A stretch of 64,000 nucleotides of DNA from Acanthosoma haemorrhoidale (GCA_930367205.1 OV884012.1:47141239-47205238); one strand, 5' to 3'. Counted from the stretch's first letter, positions 23,521 through 38,429 are shown. Notes: generated by a model from the letters alone, not told the origin. Program-made: numbers and translations.

Positions 23521-24170
23521 TTAGTTTACAAAGGGTGACGCAATATTGGACGAGTTTGATTTGTACCAGACCAGGACAATGAGTTTCGGCACTTGGCATG
23601 TATCGGAATCCGGATTATTCAATAAGTTTCACGCCCCCCCGAATTCCCCCTCACCATTTTTTACCGTGAAGAAATGGAAGCGTTTAAAATATTTTCCTGC
23701 CCCCTCCCCCTCCTTGGGCCGATCAGACTGAATGATAGCGCTGTAGGCAGAGATTATCGGATAAATGGAAAAGTCGGAAATGTTGAATGAGGGCGATACA
23801 TCTGGAAGGGTGGGACCGGGCGCTGAGGGTTCCCGGATAATGGTTTATAAATGCAGGTGATAGGTTTCGCTGGCGTCGTTAACCCCTGATTAATATATAC
23901 ATTTTCTCCGCCTGCTCCTTCCCGCCGAAACGCTTTTCCCCCACACTTTTCCTTAATAGCTTTTAAATGAAACCTTCAATTTATATGCGGAGCGTTCTCT
24001 CTCACCGCGGCCTAATAGCCAACCACAAACATATTTCACTTATTTCTTACCTTCATAATGGGATTTATAAAATTCTGGCCGTTCGCGGCTGTAAATCTGC
24101 ACTTCTTTCTCTCTCCTCTTATATTTCTCATAACGACTTAATGACTTTTTTATGAAGGACAATTTTTTCT
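23521..24170. other. GC-balanced non-coding island
   Basis: C-runs and balanced composition stand out from the flanks. No family is seen in the 60-codon openings. The stretch holds GTTTATAAATG (AbdB-type) and AACCACAAAC (Runx-type) motifs. It is a candidate regulatory or conserved non-coding element. Confidence 0.3.
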
Positions 24171-25240
24171 GGCCCTTTTAAACAAAGCCTAAAATTTATA
24201 ACATTTTCTCGTTAGTAATTAACTTGTGTAAGAAAAAAAAAAAAAAAAGACGTGAATAGTATTTCCTCCCCAGACTTTTTAAAATATCGTTTTATTAATA
24301 TGGTGGAAGTTGAAAACCCTTCAGGTGTTGAAAAGCCAAGCGAAGGTAGACCTAACTAGACTGGAGTACCGAATTGTTTCTGCACCCTACCGAGCAACAC
24401 GAGAACCATGCAGGCATAATCCTACTCTACATCGAGGAGTCGGGAAGCTACCTTGCGCAACTGACCCAAAAAGAGTCTGGTTTGCCAAGGGTCTTTGAAT
24501 TTGGTACAATCATCTAAGAGATGACTCACATTTACGCATAATTGTTTTATTATTGTCATTATTAAAAATCGCTGAAAAGTACCAATTTAGTATATGAATT
24601 TATGTTTAATATGAACAGATAAGTGATGAAATTATTTACATAATACCTGTTTGCTTCCGTTCACTCGTGGTTTTTATTATATTTATGTGATTTGTACTGA
24701 TTTTTAGGTCCTGAAGTCACCCGATGACGTGAAACTAAAAAAAAAAAAAATATTGAAACCCATCATGTGAAAGAAAAATAAGGGTTTCTTATGTTCTATT
24801 TATTTTTATGATTTCATAATTGCTAGCGCTGTACAAGCTTACAGGCGGACCAGAGACGATTTTCGTAACTTTTTCATATTAAAACATCTTCCATTAGTGC
24901 CAGAAATTATCATTATATCTTAGTGTAAAAATGAAGACAAGTGTTATGCAACACAGAGTTAAGTCTCATAAACATAGTTTGGATGAATGGACTGATAGAT
25001 TTTTTTATAATATCAACTTGTAACCAACGATCGGCGCGCTAATAACAGTGTATATCTTAATGCTATAATATACGGTTTTACGTATGTTATAACATTAAGT
25101 TTTATTGCGGTTTTTACTATTATCACAAATAAAAGTCCCCTGATTTGAGTTTTTTTATGGAGTTGCCTGTTTGGAAATTAAGCTAAAATTGTTTCAAAAT
25201 AAAGACTTGTTATGACTAAAACATCTACTAGACCAGATGC
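24171..25240. other. AT-rich DNA with poly(A) runs
   Basis: A 17-bp A-run lies at 24232-24248, likely the tail of an unrecognised retrotransposed sequence. A LINE-like 3' end at 24706-24750 is listed separately. No gene is seen. Confidence 0.4.
24706..24750 (+). repeat. LINE-like 3' end: small stem-loop plus poly(A)
   Basis: CCTGAAGTCACCCGATGACG forms a GTCA/TGAC stem (24716-24719 with 24725-24728). It is followed by GAAACT and a 14-bp A-run. A CTGA-stem-GAAA arrangement before the tail is typical of several non-LTR retrotransposon 3' ends. No coding part is left. Confidence 0.4.
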
Positions 25241-25660
25241 AAACTTTTGAATATGACAAGAGAAAAAACGTTAAATTATCGATTGTCGGATCAGATATCA
25301 ACTGGACCCCCCCCCCTTCCCGAGGGAAACAATCGCTTCTATTTCCGTTTAATGAAACGTAAAGGTTTTGGCGGGCGCGGGAAGGACAATGACATCTGTC
25401 AGGAGCCGGCCACGGGCCCGGAAGTCACGGATGTTTAATTAAAATACAGGGGGCCATGGGTCCTCGTCATCCTGGCCTGACAGCATTAACAGTTGATCGG
25501 TGACGCAGCTTATGGCCGCTACCGCGTACCGAACATGGTTGGGCCTCATCCGATAGTCTGTTATCTAGAGCTCGCTGACAGTGGCCGCGCTCAGTTGCTC
25601 ATTTATCTGTGGACGAGTCCATTACTGCCTATGGATTTTGCAATTAGTAAGTAAATCACT
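25241..25660. other. GC-rich non-coding island
   Basis: This is the most GC-rich of the islands apart from the LTRs, with a C9 run at 25309-25317. No reading frame exceeds about 63 codons. It could be regulatory, and I see nothing specific. Confidence 0.3.
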
Positions 25661-26323
25661 AGCCAGTGGATCCGCTCCATTAGTTCATCTCCTATGGACT
25701 AACTCACCGTCAATTACCTCAACCTTAGTTGAGAGTTGCTAAATAATATATGTGCGTCACTTTGAAACTTGAACGTCGAAACTAATCGATCCTTGCATTA
25801 TTTTCCCCATTAGATCAAGTATATTTTGCCTAACAGTAACAAAGATTTTTTCCTTCAGTTATAAACTAAATTGTACTTTTGGAAACATCCATAGATATAA
25901 ACGAAATTAAGGGCGGTGTTCGTCCCTCTATATTAGCAGGGATGGGCGAGTTTGGGTTTGGAATTTCAGCTTTAATTTATTAAAAATATATTAATTGATT
26001 CTGAAAAAATTACTTGGTATTTTTGACCAACAAGTTTATTTGTACCACCTCGATTACTGAAAATAGAATTTTCAGCTAATGCAAACTAAGTTGTCGCTCA
26101 AAACCTTATTAATGTAGTACCTGGGTAATCCTAACTGGTGGGGACCAGTGGGCAGGTGGGATTAACCGGATATGAAACAGACTTAACTTAACTTAACTTA
26201 AACTTATCAATGGAAATACTTGTGCACCAGCAACGTAAGAAAGCTTTTCACCCGAAATCGAGACTGAGTTCCATGCTGATTTTCCCACCGCTGTAGCCAA
26301 TCTAGGCAGTCAACGGATCAGGC
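25661..26323. other. AT-rich DNA with a short TTAAC tandem repeat
   Basis: ACTTA units repeat about four times at 26182-26203. No gene is seen. Confidence 0.45.
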
Positions 26324-26683
26324 GAAGAATCTTTTTTTTTTTTTTTTCAAAATCTTTATTATGATAAAATTACAATCTGCCTTATTGGGCAATAAGTAAT
26401 TGTGATAAATGTTCTCATTTTTGTTCCCTCTCGTTCGTGTTCTCGTTCCCATATTTACAATACTTCATTCACTTATTACTTAGTACTTCATTCGTACAGT
26501 ATTTACAAACAGCCCTCCCAAATCCACATGGTCGTCTGGAGTCTTGGAAAGTCCCTTACGTTCCTCCATCAGCCGCGTAATCGGAAACGAGCCACCGGAG
26601 GCAGTCCAAGAACGCGAGAGCCACATACGCTCAGGTCATGATTATAGAAACTGCCCATTGCCCGGACTACCACTGGGAAGAAT
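26324..26683 (-). mobile_element. 5'-truncated LINE tail (copy C) with 7-bp target-site duplication
   Basis: GAAGAAT at 26324-26330 and 26677-26683 flanks an insert at 26331-26676, with a T-run (the complement of a poly(A) tail) at its left end. On the minus strand it reads GTCCGGGCAATGGGCAG and continues through TGTAAATACTGTACGAATGA to the tail, parallel to copy B at 63648-63993. The stem TGCC/GGCA lies at 26378-26391. No ORF is retained. Confidence 0.88.
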
Positions 26684-28479
26684 TCTGCTCACTTATTTGA
26701 TTTATCCTGAATTATGGCAGGAGCCCTATTCTATTGAGTACAGATTAGAGGCCACGAGAGGGTTGGACTAGCGAGAACTAATATTACAGTACTGTAAAAC
26801 TGAATTATCATTATCATAAACAGTTTCTCAGCTGAGTCTTAATTTTTATCTGAATTTTTTTAACATACTATTATTTTCTCATGCTTACTGTTACTTTAGT
26901 TTAACCAACACACATTCAGCGTATTTTGCAGTAAACCGTAGTATAAACTTAAAATTTCGAATAGAAATTATCGTTTTTACTACTGGTAGATCTGGGGCAG
27001 CTTACCGTGTCAGAACACTGCGTATATTTCAGGATAGTATAGACATACCATAACTTATATGCCAGACAATCGGAGGGTAATTGTTATCCTAACTCTTATT
27101 AAAGACAAATTATGTAGGATGAAAATTTCCTAGTTCCAAATAAAAATAAGAAGCTATCCTTAAAATATATTCCTGATAACTACTCCTGATATATAAAAGA
27201 TATTTCTGAAAGCAGTGCCTTCTATCGTTGGGTTAAAAAGAAAATATTGGTGAGTTTACCTTAAAAATAAAACTTAAGATACTAATTTTGCTATTTAATA
27301 AACCTATTGTTAATGGCCAGAGGGAGGTAATAAATTAACTCTGGGGATTTTGATAAACATTGCAATGAGGGAATCTTGGGTTAAAGTTCTTCACGTTATT
27401 GCTTCTAAACACCACTCGTATGATATTTTATTGTACTTCAATAAAAGCTTATTTTTTTACATCACTTCCTGTGTATAATGATATATAAGATTGATGGCTG
27501 ATATATGATTTACTGAAGGGAGACATTTTTTAGACACATTTTTATTTAATAATTAATCATTTCTTAAATAATTGTCTCTTTCCAGCATACCGTCCTACCA
27601 CAACGGACTGGATTAGGGATTCAATCGTACATTATGATTCCTTGAAATTGTATATAGAAACATTATGATTAATATAATTATGTACTGTGAAGATGCAGAT
27701 TAAAAATACAATATATGCTGTTGATTTTACAAGGATCAATGTTGCCACCAAACTACGGTTATTTATGATGCCGGAACCATTGGAAAGTTATCATGGAATA
27801 GATTTACTGTTTCATCACCGGTTGACGTTATTCAGCAATAATATGCCGTAACTTCTCTGAGTGGTCACAGATATTAATGGATTTAACAACAGCTATTAAA
27901 TTTATACGCTTTGTGTTTTATTATTAGTGTTATATCTTCCCCGGAGGCGGATTTTAAATGTTTCGAGATATACTACTGAATACTGGCAATGCCACGTCCA
28001 TTGGAGGTGCCTCCTTTCGGTACAGGTATTACTGAAATATAGATGACGTCCCAGGTCTCTTTGGAGTACCTCAGTTTCAACAGCAGTGCGACAAATGAAT
28101 CTTAATCATAATGTTAAGTTGATAATATACGATAACTGCAGAATACACAAAACAAAATGTTTGTACAGTAATAATAACGAACATTTTTTATGGTAAATTA
28201 CCTTATCAACTTTCACCATTCCATAGGTGCCCTTTTAAACAACACTAATTATAATTGTAAGGTACTTACAATCCCAGAAAATGCATTGCTAGAGAAAGAA
28301 CCTGGAACTCATTTTCTAAACTTAATACCAGATCATTGTGACTGAGCACTTTCGACGAAAGACTAATGTATTGGTCTCGTATGACGTCCAGTGACATGAC
28401 TCGTATAATAAGAGATCCCTTTGAGTTGAGGTGATAAATCTCATAAAATTTCGATAAAGACAATACCTCATGGGAAGTA
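26684..28479. other. AT-rich non-coding DNA
   Basis: I see no gene, element end or tandem repeat. Confidence 0.4.
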
Positions 28480-28876
28480 CGAGGGAGGTCTGAAAAGTTT
28501 CCGACCTCAACATGAAGATAAGAGCAGTCGTAAATAAAAGCTAGTGAATTTCGTTGTTCATCTGTTGACAGTTACTCACCAAAGCTTCAGCCATTTTGGA
28601 CGCGCAGTTGTTGTGTAACGGTCGTTTGAGTGAGTCAATGTGAGTGTTTTTATGAAAATGGACAAAATTGAGTATTAAATATTTGTTTTTGAAAGACAAT
28701 ACGCCAACGCAAATCAAAGATGAGTTGGATTCTGTGTATGGGGACTCTGCACCATCATTTACCACGTGAAATTTTGGGCAGCTGAATTTAAACGTGGTCG
28801 TAAGAGCTTGGGAGACGATGAACGTTCGGGACGTCCAAAAACTGCAACTACCGACGAAAACATCGCCAAATGGTGC
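28480..28876 (+). pseudogene. mariner transposase, N-terminal remnant
   Basis: Following a TA dinucleotide, the terminal-repeat-like GAGGGAGGTCTGAAAAGTTT marks the 5' end. The ORF would start near 28658 (MDKIEY). After an early frameshift it reads LKDNTPTQIKDELDSVYGDS, and after a further shift KFWAAEFKRGRKSLGDDERS, then GRPKTATTDENI. These are the paired helix-turn-helix domains and linker of a mariner transposase. The copy stops at about 28876, before any catalytic DDD residue, and the 3' end is missing. Two frameshifts and the truncation make it dead. Confidence 0.85.
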
Positions 28877-29919
28877 TAGACGTACTTACCTGAATTTGGG
28901 GAGTGCGTAGCTTCTTAACGGCGCTTACCTGGAGAGGACTATCTTATATAGGACTCTTCAGAAGTGTACGCCTTATTTTAGAGCAAATACCGCGGAGCTT
29001 CATTCGTAATATAAGATACTAGAAATCCATTTTACCTTGGCAATATGAAACTTTCAACTGGTTTCTTGTTTGCGTATTGCACGTGCCGGTGTTTATTTAA
29101 TATTATAGTAAGTTTTCAGAAAACACTTTTTGTTCTGCTCTTAAGTAATGCACTGTTGTATCAATAACACCATCAGCCGAAACGGTAAATATCGTCACAC
29201 GCTATATATAAATTAGTCAAAACAGTTCTCTCAACATTTTTTCATTAATTATTCACTCTAAGGCTTTTAAATTATTGAATACCTTGGCCCGGAATAAAAA
29301 TATGGAATGCAGAAATAACAAATTAACAAAAATGTAAATAACTGTTGCACGAACTCTTCAATAATGCATGCAAATCTTAGCTTCTGGGTTCATAATAGCC
29401 TCTAGCTCCATTCCTTCATTCTTTGTTTTGTGACTACACTTAAACAAGGCAAAGAGAGTATTTGAAACCGCAAGACATGAGCATCTTGCGACCGAAAGAA
29501 GACAATAGGCAGTACAAAACATGGGAAGTTGAATCTAAACGAAAACGGGAATAGAGAAGTTGGACCTGTTATCCTGGCTTTACTTTAAATTTAAATATCT
29601 AAAGAGCTATAAACCACTCTGTGTCATTCTTGTCTCAAGAATAAATCGAGAAACAATCTCGTATAGTTTCTTTGCCAGTGTTACCAACATTATCAAAAGC
29701 AAACTATTCGTAATCAGAATGAACACAGTACACTCGCTAGTTTGTGGAGTAATTTTATGTCACAAGATGTCAACAAAATAATAAAAAAGTTATTAAAACA
29801 ACGTAAATTTTTAATATTGATTACGCAGCCCTACAAGAAAAACCTTTTTTTTGGTCCCTAGGATTTTAGAACTGATTTATGCTATATTTGGAAGATTTTT
29901 GCCGTGGTTCGAGTAGAGT
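28877..29919. other. AT-rich non-coding DNA
   Basis: No recognisable feature. Confidence 0.4.
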
Positions 29920-31624
<1,705 letters not shown>

Positions 31625-31629
31625 TACAT

Positions 31630-32532
31630 TGTCGGGAAATGTTTGAACAATTGTCGGAGGTGAACAATTGTCGGAGGTGAACAATTGTCGGAAAAGGTGA
31701 ACAATTGTCGGAGGTCAACAATTGTAGGATTGTTGTAGTTGATAACATGGGCCATGTTCCATGTAGGCGTTAATATCTGACTCCATTTATTGATAGGAAT
31801 GTGTCCCGACAAAACACTGTGTTCAGGATGAGGTTCAGAGGTTCATAAAGAATAAGACCAGTTTTCAGAGTTCGGGCGAGAGATCGGCAGCGTAATAAGT
31901 ACAAGTCGTCAGAGGTCTGCTATAGGCTGTGTGGCAAAGTGCCGTTGTAGAGGTGCGATCTGCGAGAGTAGATTAGCGGAAGGCTGAGTAGGCGTATCGC
32001 GACGGGTGATAGCGGCTATCTGTATGTAGAGACTAGAAAAGAGTGACGCGTGAGCCTACCAGGGCCATAGGTGGCCCTGGGGTAAGTGATAAGTCGCGCG
32101 GCTATGGAGACTAGGAGACAGAGTGTCTTTTCAGGGCGAAATTTACTGATATAAATATGGTAACCCCCTCCCTCGTGGAAGGCTGGGTTTGTCTGCCAGG
32201 GGTATGTTTTACGATACACAGGTGACCATTTCCTTTTAGTTTTATGATCGTTGGGGTAAAAGGGTGTGTTTTTTATGGCTGTCGGAAGGGACTGAAGGTC
32301 TATTCTAATAGGGGTAAGTGTCCTTGCCCTAGGTTATATGGCAGTCAGGTGGCTAATTATCTTAGGTTTATTGCCGTACCCTCGATCCTCTGTTACTTGT
32401 TTACGACTTCCGACATCTCTATGATTTATTACAAGAAGTTTACACAGATTTGCATTTCTATTATAATACATTATGAACCAGAGTGTAGGGTAATTTACAT
32501 ATATAGTTAGCGCTTCGCTACATATCGCAACA
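31630..32532 (+). mobile_element. Solo LTR (TGTCGGG family), copy 1
   Basis: It begins TGTCGGG, ends ...GCAACA and is flanked by TACAT on both sides (31625-31629 and 32533-32537), a 5-bp target-site duplication. The body aligns with copies 2 and 3, for example GGCGTTAATATCTGACTCCA, AACACTGTGTTCAGGA and CCAGTTTTCAGAGTTCGGG. A TATAAATAT box lies at about 32149-32157. Relative to the other copies the 3' end extends 10 bp past the shared CTACA end (32522). No internal coding region is nearby. TG...CA ends with a 5-bp duplication fit a Ty3/gypsy or Bel/Pao LTR; I cannot choose between them. Confidence 0.8.
31644..31716 (+). repeat. 17-bp minisatellite inside the LTR
   Basis: About four tandem copies of TGAACAATTGTCGGAGG, with small changes in the third and fourth. 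Each contains the palindrome CAATTG. The array replaces the sequence that copies 2 and 3 have between TGTCGGG and GGATTGTT, so it arose within this LTR. Confidence 0.85.
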
Positions 32533-32537
32533 TACAT

Positions 32538-33855
32538 TATAGGATTTCCCCCCTACTAATCATGACCAGAGATATTATTTTTAGCAACGTTGTTGGAGAG
32601 AGTGAAACATTTTCACAAAATTCCATGCCTACAGGTTTGAACGAGTTATCCAATTTTTTTATAAATATTGTTCACTAAAGTCAGATACTATATATTTCAT
32701 TAATCAGTACGTCGACACATTAGAGCCCACCATATGATAGAAAAATATCTATTTTTTAATTACCATGTAATTAATATTTCATTACTATTTACCAGATTAG
32801 TTTTCAGGTGGAACTTTCCTGCAAAATATCTATGCCTCTCTGTGGAAAATAATTGTAAAAACAAATACAGAATTCGTTTATAATAAAATTATATTTTATG
32901 CAATATTGTAGCCTCTTATTTAGAATACTTTAGTTTTACACTTCTCAGAGGCCAATACCAAATCAACCTATCGATTCTCTTATTATTATTATTATTTATA
33001 TCTTACGAATAAATTACATTATTTTAGTAAATATGTACTTTGGAGTCAATCGGATCTACAACTGAAATGGTTAATGTGGAGCAATGTTTAACTACGGTTT
33101 TGTTGAAGTAAAAACTTTTTGAAAGAAAGAAGCCCAAACAATGTGCCTATAGAAATGCGAACAATACTGGAGGCTTTTAAATTTTAAGTAAACTTTATTG
33201 GGAAAATGTGTTCCGAGGATAAAATAATTAGTTGATCTAAAGATTGTGATTGTCTCCCCATTGTTGGTTAAACCAAAGAGGTTTTTTACCTGTTAACTAC
33301 ATAGAATTTTAGATGAATTGCATGTTTTGAAATTCACGCAAACAAAGTGTAGAGTAGAAAGAGTATAAAACAATATCCAAAGATTTCAACAGTTTGTGGG
33401 ATGGAGTCTATTTTAAGAACTCAATAATGATTGTGTAATGTTAACCAACGTAATCACGTTTTCGTGCGATGTTCAAGAGAAACATTCTGGAATATAAAAA
33501 CAATAAATAGTGAAATGGGCTTTATCAGATTCCCCAATGTCTAATGTACATATTTCGAGGTCCTGGGAATATACCTTTAAAAGATGCACTTGTTAGAAAG
33601 TAGAGCCCTCCTTGCAGGCTTAGCAATAAACGTATTTGGAAATTTGACAAATGTGGAATTTTCGCTTTCACTGTACATTTTAGATGCAAATGATTAAATA
33701 TATGATTGAGACTCAGGCAGACTAGAAATCGACATCAGATGTTGTGAATCAGAGAACTACCCGAGCCAACACATGTTCATCCCTTAACCACAGCTATCTG
33801 TACAACTTGTGGAATGCCATTAAATGCTAAACACATCTATGAATAGAGAGAACTT
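32538..33855. other. AT-rich non-coding DNA
   Basis: No recognisable feature. Confidence 0.4.
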
Positions 33856-34070
33856 TGCAGTTCCGACCGCATTAAGCGCCGTATTAAGGGACTCGGGCAC
33901 ATTCATCAATCAGCCGCAGAGTTTGGGCTTTGCTGTCTGCTATTTGACACGCATCTAAAGCTGTAATGAAAATTAATCATATAACTTTCTTCATGTTTCA
34001 ACTGTGGCCACCCTCTATTGGGTGGGGGTGGGGTAGATTTCGGCGATACCGAAAACAATATCCCGGACCT
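33856..34070. other. GC-balanced non-coding island with a Hox/Exd-type site
   Basis: This non-repetitive stretch has no ORF. It contains ATCAATCA (33905-33912), which on the other strand is TGATTGAT, the bipartite Hox/Extradenticle consensus TGATNNAT, and nearby AATTAATCA. It is a candidate developmental regulatory element by motif only. Confidence 0.3.
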
Positions 34071-37000
34071 GAGGGATTTAATTAACCGATTTAAATGCTA
34101 AAATCCTATGAGAGTGAGACCCCAACTCTTCATTTGAGAATAAATGACAATTTTCCCAAATAATAATTAGTCTCATTCATTATGCTATTATAGTTCATCT
34201 TCAATACTATGATGCATCGATGATCCGATCCTTAGATCACTCCCGTGCTCAGTCGTCTTTGTTTTAACTCTTCAATACTCATTGAGATATGCCTATAGAG
34301 GTATATAAACTTTATTTTCAACCGGATATTTATTTCCTCGATATAAAGCCTGCAATCTAGTAAAATCCTCCATATAGAAGTTGGTAGTTGTATGTTACTA
34401 GAAATGAATGTATGACTTTATGGCATATAAAAAGGTACCGGTAAAAAATAATGATATCAATATTAAGATTCCAACAGTAAAATCCGTCATAGTTTTGGGA
34501 GTCATCAGAGCTAAAGGTGTTCGTTTTCTTGAATTTGACCAATGTTTGATTAATCAACCACTCATGCTAGAATACTCCGACGAAAATTGCAAGCAGCACT
34601 TGTTACGATTACTTATATCTAGAATATTGACAAAATATAACATTTGAAGTCGTGAAGACGCAATCACCAAGATATTCGTCTTTTTTTTTTTCAATTTTTA
34701 GATATTAAAGGCCCTTCAAGGTTGAGCCTTTGGATTGCGAATATTTTTATACGGTTTTTGTGACCTTGTGTTTTTGGCGTGATAATACAGCTCTCTCTGC
34801 TCTTGCTCTCTTCGGCACAGAATATGTTTTATAAGCCAGGGAAAATGGGAGGGAAGGCACAGTTCATTGTGTTGGGTGTTTGTTCAGTAACGGAATAATA
34901 AACTTTCTACGGTCGGTGTTTTACGAAAGGGAAGCAGTTACAAAAGTTCTCTAAATATTTTAGAATTGGCATTCTGTACCTGAACATGATACAAGATGAT
35001 ACACACGTGATTGTAAAACTATATAAAAAGGCGTGGAAAGAAGAAAGTTCTCAAAGAGTTATACCACGAGTTTTCAAAAGTATGACCGTTAGCCTTGATT
35101 ACGGACAGATGCGAGACAGAATTGGTGAAAAATTATGAATTGATAAGGCGCTGTGTTATAAAAAGTATGCTCATGCTGACTATATAACGTTTATCAATCT
35201 CATCTAAGAGTAAATAGTAATCTCTTATCTTAGCAGCTTTAATTAACGTCTGTCCACTGTCCACTGTCTTGTTAATAAAAACTGCCTCCCTTGTAATATA
35301 TTAACAAGTTTACGGCCTGGTGAGTCGAAGCTAATGGATAAACCATTAGAAACCACTTGGACGTAGGTGCTGGATTGATTGTTACTGAGAGCTGACCTGA
35401 GCTGGGCACAAACGTGTGTCGCCTTGACCTAAGCAAATAGTCGAGCAGTGAGACAATGGAGGTGCCGAAGCCAGTGTCTGTGTGCGAATCAAGAGGTTCC
35501 AGGTCCATTAGGCAGACTCCCCCCCCCCACCTACAACCCCTCTTCGTCGAGCGAATTACACACTATCTCCACCAATGGCCTTCCATTGTATGCATGTTGC
35601 CCCCACCCCTCCTCTGCGTCAGGGAAATAGAAAAGAGACCGATATTTGACTGGGCTTAGTCATAGTAATCAACCTTCCGATTGGAGTGAGGTGCTTTTTA
35701 GTGGAATAGGAGGGAGGGTTCCGGTGGGCCTCATTTGATTTTCCACCCTCTTCTTCTAATTGCACTTTTGGAAATTAGAAAACGCTAAGGGTCCAATTCC
35801 GAGGTAACTGACTACTAACTCTTTCGAATCAATGCTCCTGCCACGGCATAGTTGCTTAACCCTCCCTAACCCCTTCTATTTAAGACTATCATTGTTTTTG
35901 CGTTGATCAGTTGCCACGCAATTTTTCCCCTATTACGTTACATTTTTTACCGTCCAACATTTGTTTACAACCTTTTTTATTGTGGCTTTCGAAGTAAGTA
36001 ATAAGTGAGTAATTGCCACTCTTTTACATCTTATTATAGGATTCATTATTTTCATATTTAACTAAATGTAGCCGTAGTCATAGCCAAAACACAGCTGAAA
36101 AGCGACACTTTCACAAAGTTGACCGAAGTAAAATTTTCTTTACTATGTGGCACTCTATATTTATATAATAATATAATTCGTCATTTTTTCTCCAAAATCT
36201 AATGACTTGAAGGAAAAGTTTTTTGATTGCATCCATTTGAAAAATAACAGGAAGGTTTGTTGTATAAGGAATGTGCTGATCTTCAGTTATTAATTTCTCT
36301 TCCCTTAATCCGGTGAAGAGCTATACGAATCCATTCTATCTTGCTATCTTGACAAAATACGAACGAAATTAAGAGAAATTCACTGAAAAAACGCTGAACT
36401 TCCTAGTAGGTTTCGGTAACCTACCAACAATATTTGAGTGTTAACAGCCCTGTAAGCGTAATATAATCACATCAGTGACAGTTTAAATGTATAAATAATA
36501 TTTCGAAGGTTATCGATGATTTAATAAATCCTGTGATCATGATTGAATCAAATGATTAAGACTTCAAACAAGGACAAAGCTATAAATATATATTTAGTAT
36601 ATGATAATTTCATATTTTCGATTGACGTTACTCTCAGTCGAATTACCAACAGAAGATATAAGCTTTTAAATACGTAAGTAAAGACAACGCTTTTTTATTT
36701 TTATTTAGCTCAAACATATTTTGTTTTTTAAGTATGAAAACCTATACATACGAAACCTATACGTATATAATAGTTTATGTGGTATGACCAATTTTTAATT
36801 TAAAAAAAACTAAATTAAAAAAAAAAATTATTTTAATTAGTACATGCTCTTTCAGTTCCGCTCGAAACCGTCTAAGGCTAATTTAAAAGTACAAGGGAGC
36901 GGGAAAAGAAGACGAAGTGGTGGAGAGGGGATGGGGGATGGACTAATTGCATTAAATCAGTAATAGGTAAAGAGAGAGCAAATTGAAGAGAAAAAGGCCC

Positions 37001-37322
37001 GACTTTTAGTCAGAGATGTCCTGCTGCTGAAGGGAGTGGAGGTTTCAATAAGTTTTTGAAGTGCCCTATCAGCCCACTCCCGGTTCTAATATAATTTCAG
37101 ATGGAGAGTTAAATAGGGGCTATTTGTCAAGGGTCGTCGCAATTACTTCTAGCGGGACGAAGGATGCGATTTAAATTGCAAGGAAGCCATGATTGATAGT
37201 AGCAGCCTACCAACGGCTTAGTGCTGGGTCTTCTTTCCTTCGATTTGTGTTTCTCAGATGGATCGGTAGTGACATCTACATACAAGATCTGTTCTGCCCT
37301 ACTAGACTAAAATGTAGTATAC
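34071..37322. other. Non-coding DNA with GC-balanced patches
   Basis: 34408-34647 is open for 79 codons on the plus strand without a known motif. 35270-35660 and 36860-37240 are more balanced in composition and have C- or G-runs. No element ends or genes are recognised. Confidence 0.3.
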
Positions 37323-37327
37323 ACCTA

Positions 37328-38144
37328 TGTAGTGACCCTAACTACATAAGTGTTAAATCACCCTATACTCTGGTGCATATATAATGTATTGTAATTAGAT
37401 ATAAAAAATGGTAAGAGCTTTTTCTGGTAATAAATCATGGAGAGATTGGAAGTCGTATAACAAGGCACAGAGAGTCGAAGGTCGTCTGCAATAAATCTGA
37501 GGGTAAGCCACCTGCCCCTCATAAAACGGAACCGGTAGACCTTTGGTCACCTTCCGGTGGTCATAAAACCTAAGTAGGTGAGTCCCTAGCAGCTATAAAA
37601 CGCACCCTTTTAGACCAACAGTCATAAACTTAAGGGGGATTTTCCACCTGGGCATCATAAAACATATCCCCTTCAGCCGACTCCACCTTCCACTAGGAAG
37701 GGAAAATAATATTTAAATCAGTGGGTTTCGCCCTGTAGAGACACTCTTTCCCAGTCTCTTCATCTCCTTAGCCGTACTACTCGGTCGCTTTACGTCAGGG
37801 CCGCTTGGCCCTGGAAGGCAGACACTTAGACTCCTCGTCAGCCTACTCTCTATGCCATACCTCTGCGCCGTCACCCTGCCTCACAGCCTCTAGCAGACCT
37901 TCTGACAACTTGACCTATTACGCTGCCAATCTCCTGCCCGAACTCTGAAAACTGGTCTTACTCTTTTTGAAACCTCTGAACCTCTCTCCTGAACACAGTG
38001 TATTGTCGGGACACATCCCTATCAATAAAATGGAGTCAGATATTAACGCCTACATGGAACATGGTCCATGTTATAAACTACAACAATCCGTACTTGTCAC
38101 CAGGGCTAGAGTGATTAGGCACTCCCCTAGTGGCAACACCGACA
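37328..38144 (-). mobile_element. Solo LTR (TGTCGGG family), copy 2
   Basis: Read on the minus strand it begins TGTCGGTG and ends GGGTCACTACA. ACCTA lies directly outside both ends (37323-37327 and 38145-38149), a perfect 5-bp target-site duplication. It aligns over most of its length with copy 1, and over both ends with copy 3 in the opposite orientation. A TTTAAATATT box lies at about 37710-37720. It is a complete solo LTR of 817 bp. Confidence 0.9.
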
Positions 38145-38429
38145 ACCTACCTACATCCTAGCCTAGTAACATGTCCTACTTCATTCTACCCATGTAAATT
38201 GACGGAATAGTGACATATACTAGAAACCTAAGACTTAAACAGGCAAGAATGAGTCACACTACTGCATTTTATTTTTGTGAGGTGTTGAAAAACGATGAAA
38301 CAAACCTACGGAGCATCCTAACTCCTTTTGGGCCAATATTGGAAATAGTACATTTTAGACTGGTAGATCACATACTTGCTACACTAATACATATACGATT
38401 TTTAGTTTGGGTTTAAAGGAAAATGTATC

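Noticed and set aside
37967..38161. A 64-codon ORF sharing SGHIPINK with the opening at 31624-31812
   Set aside because: Both are inside LTRs, antisense to the LTR direction, and the likeness reflects LTR homology rather than a protein.
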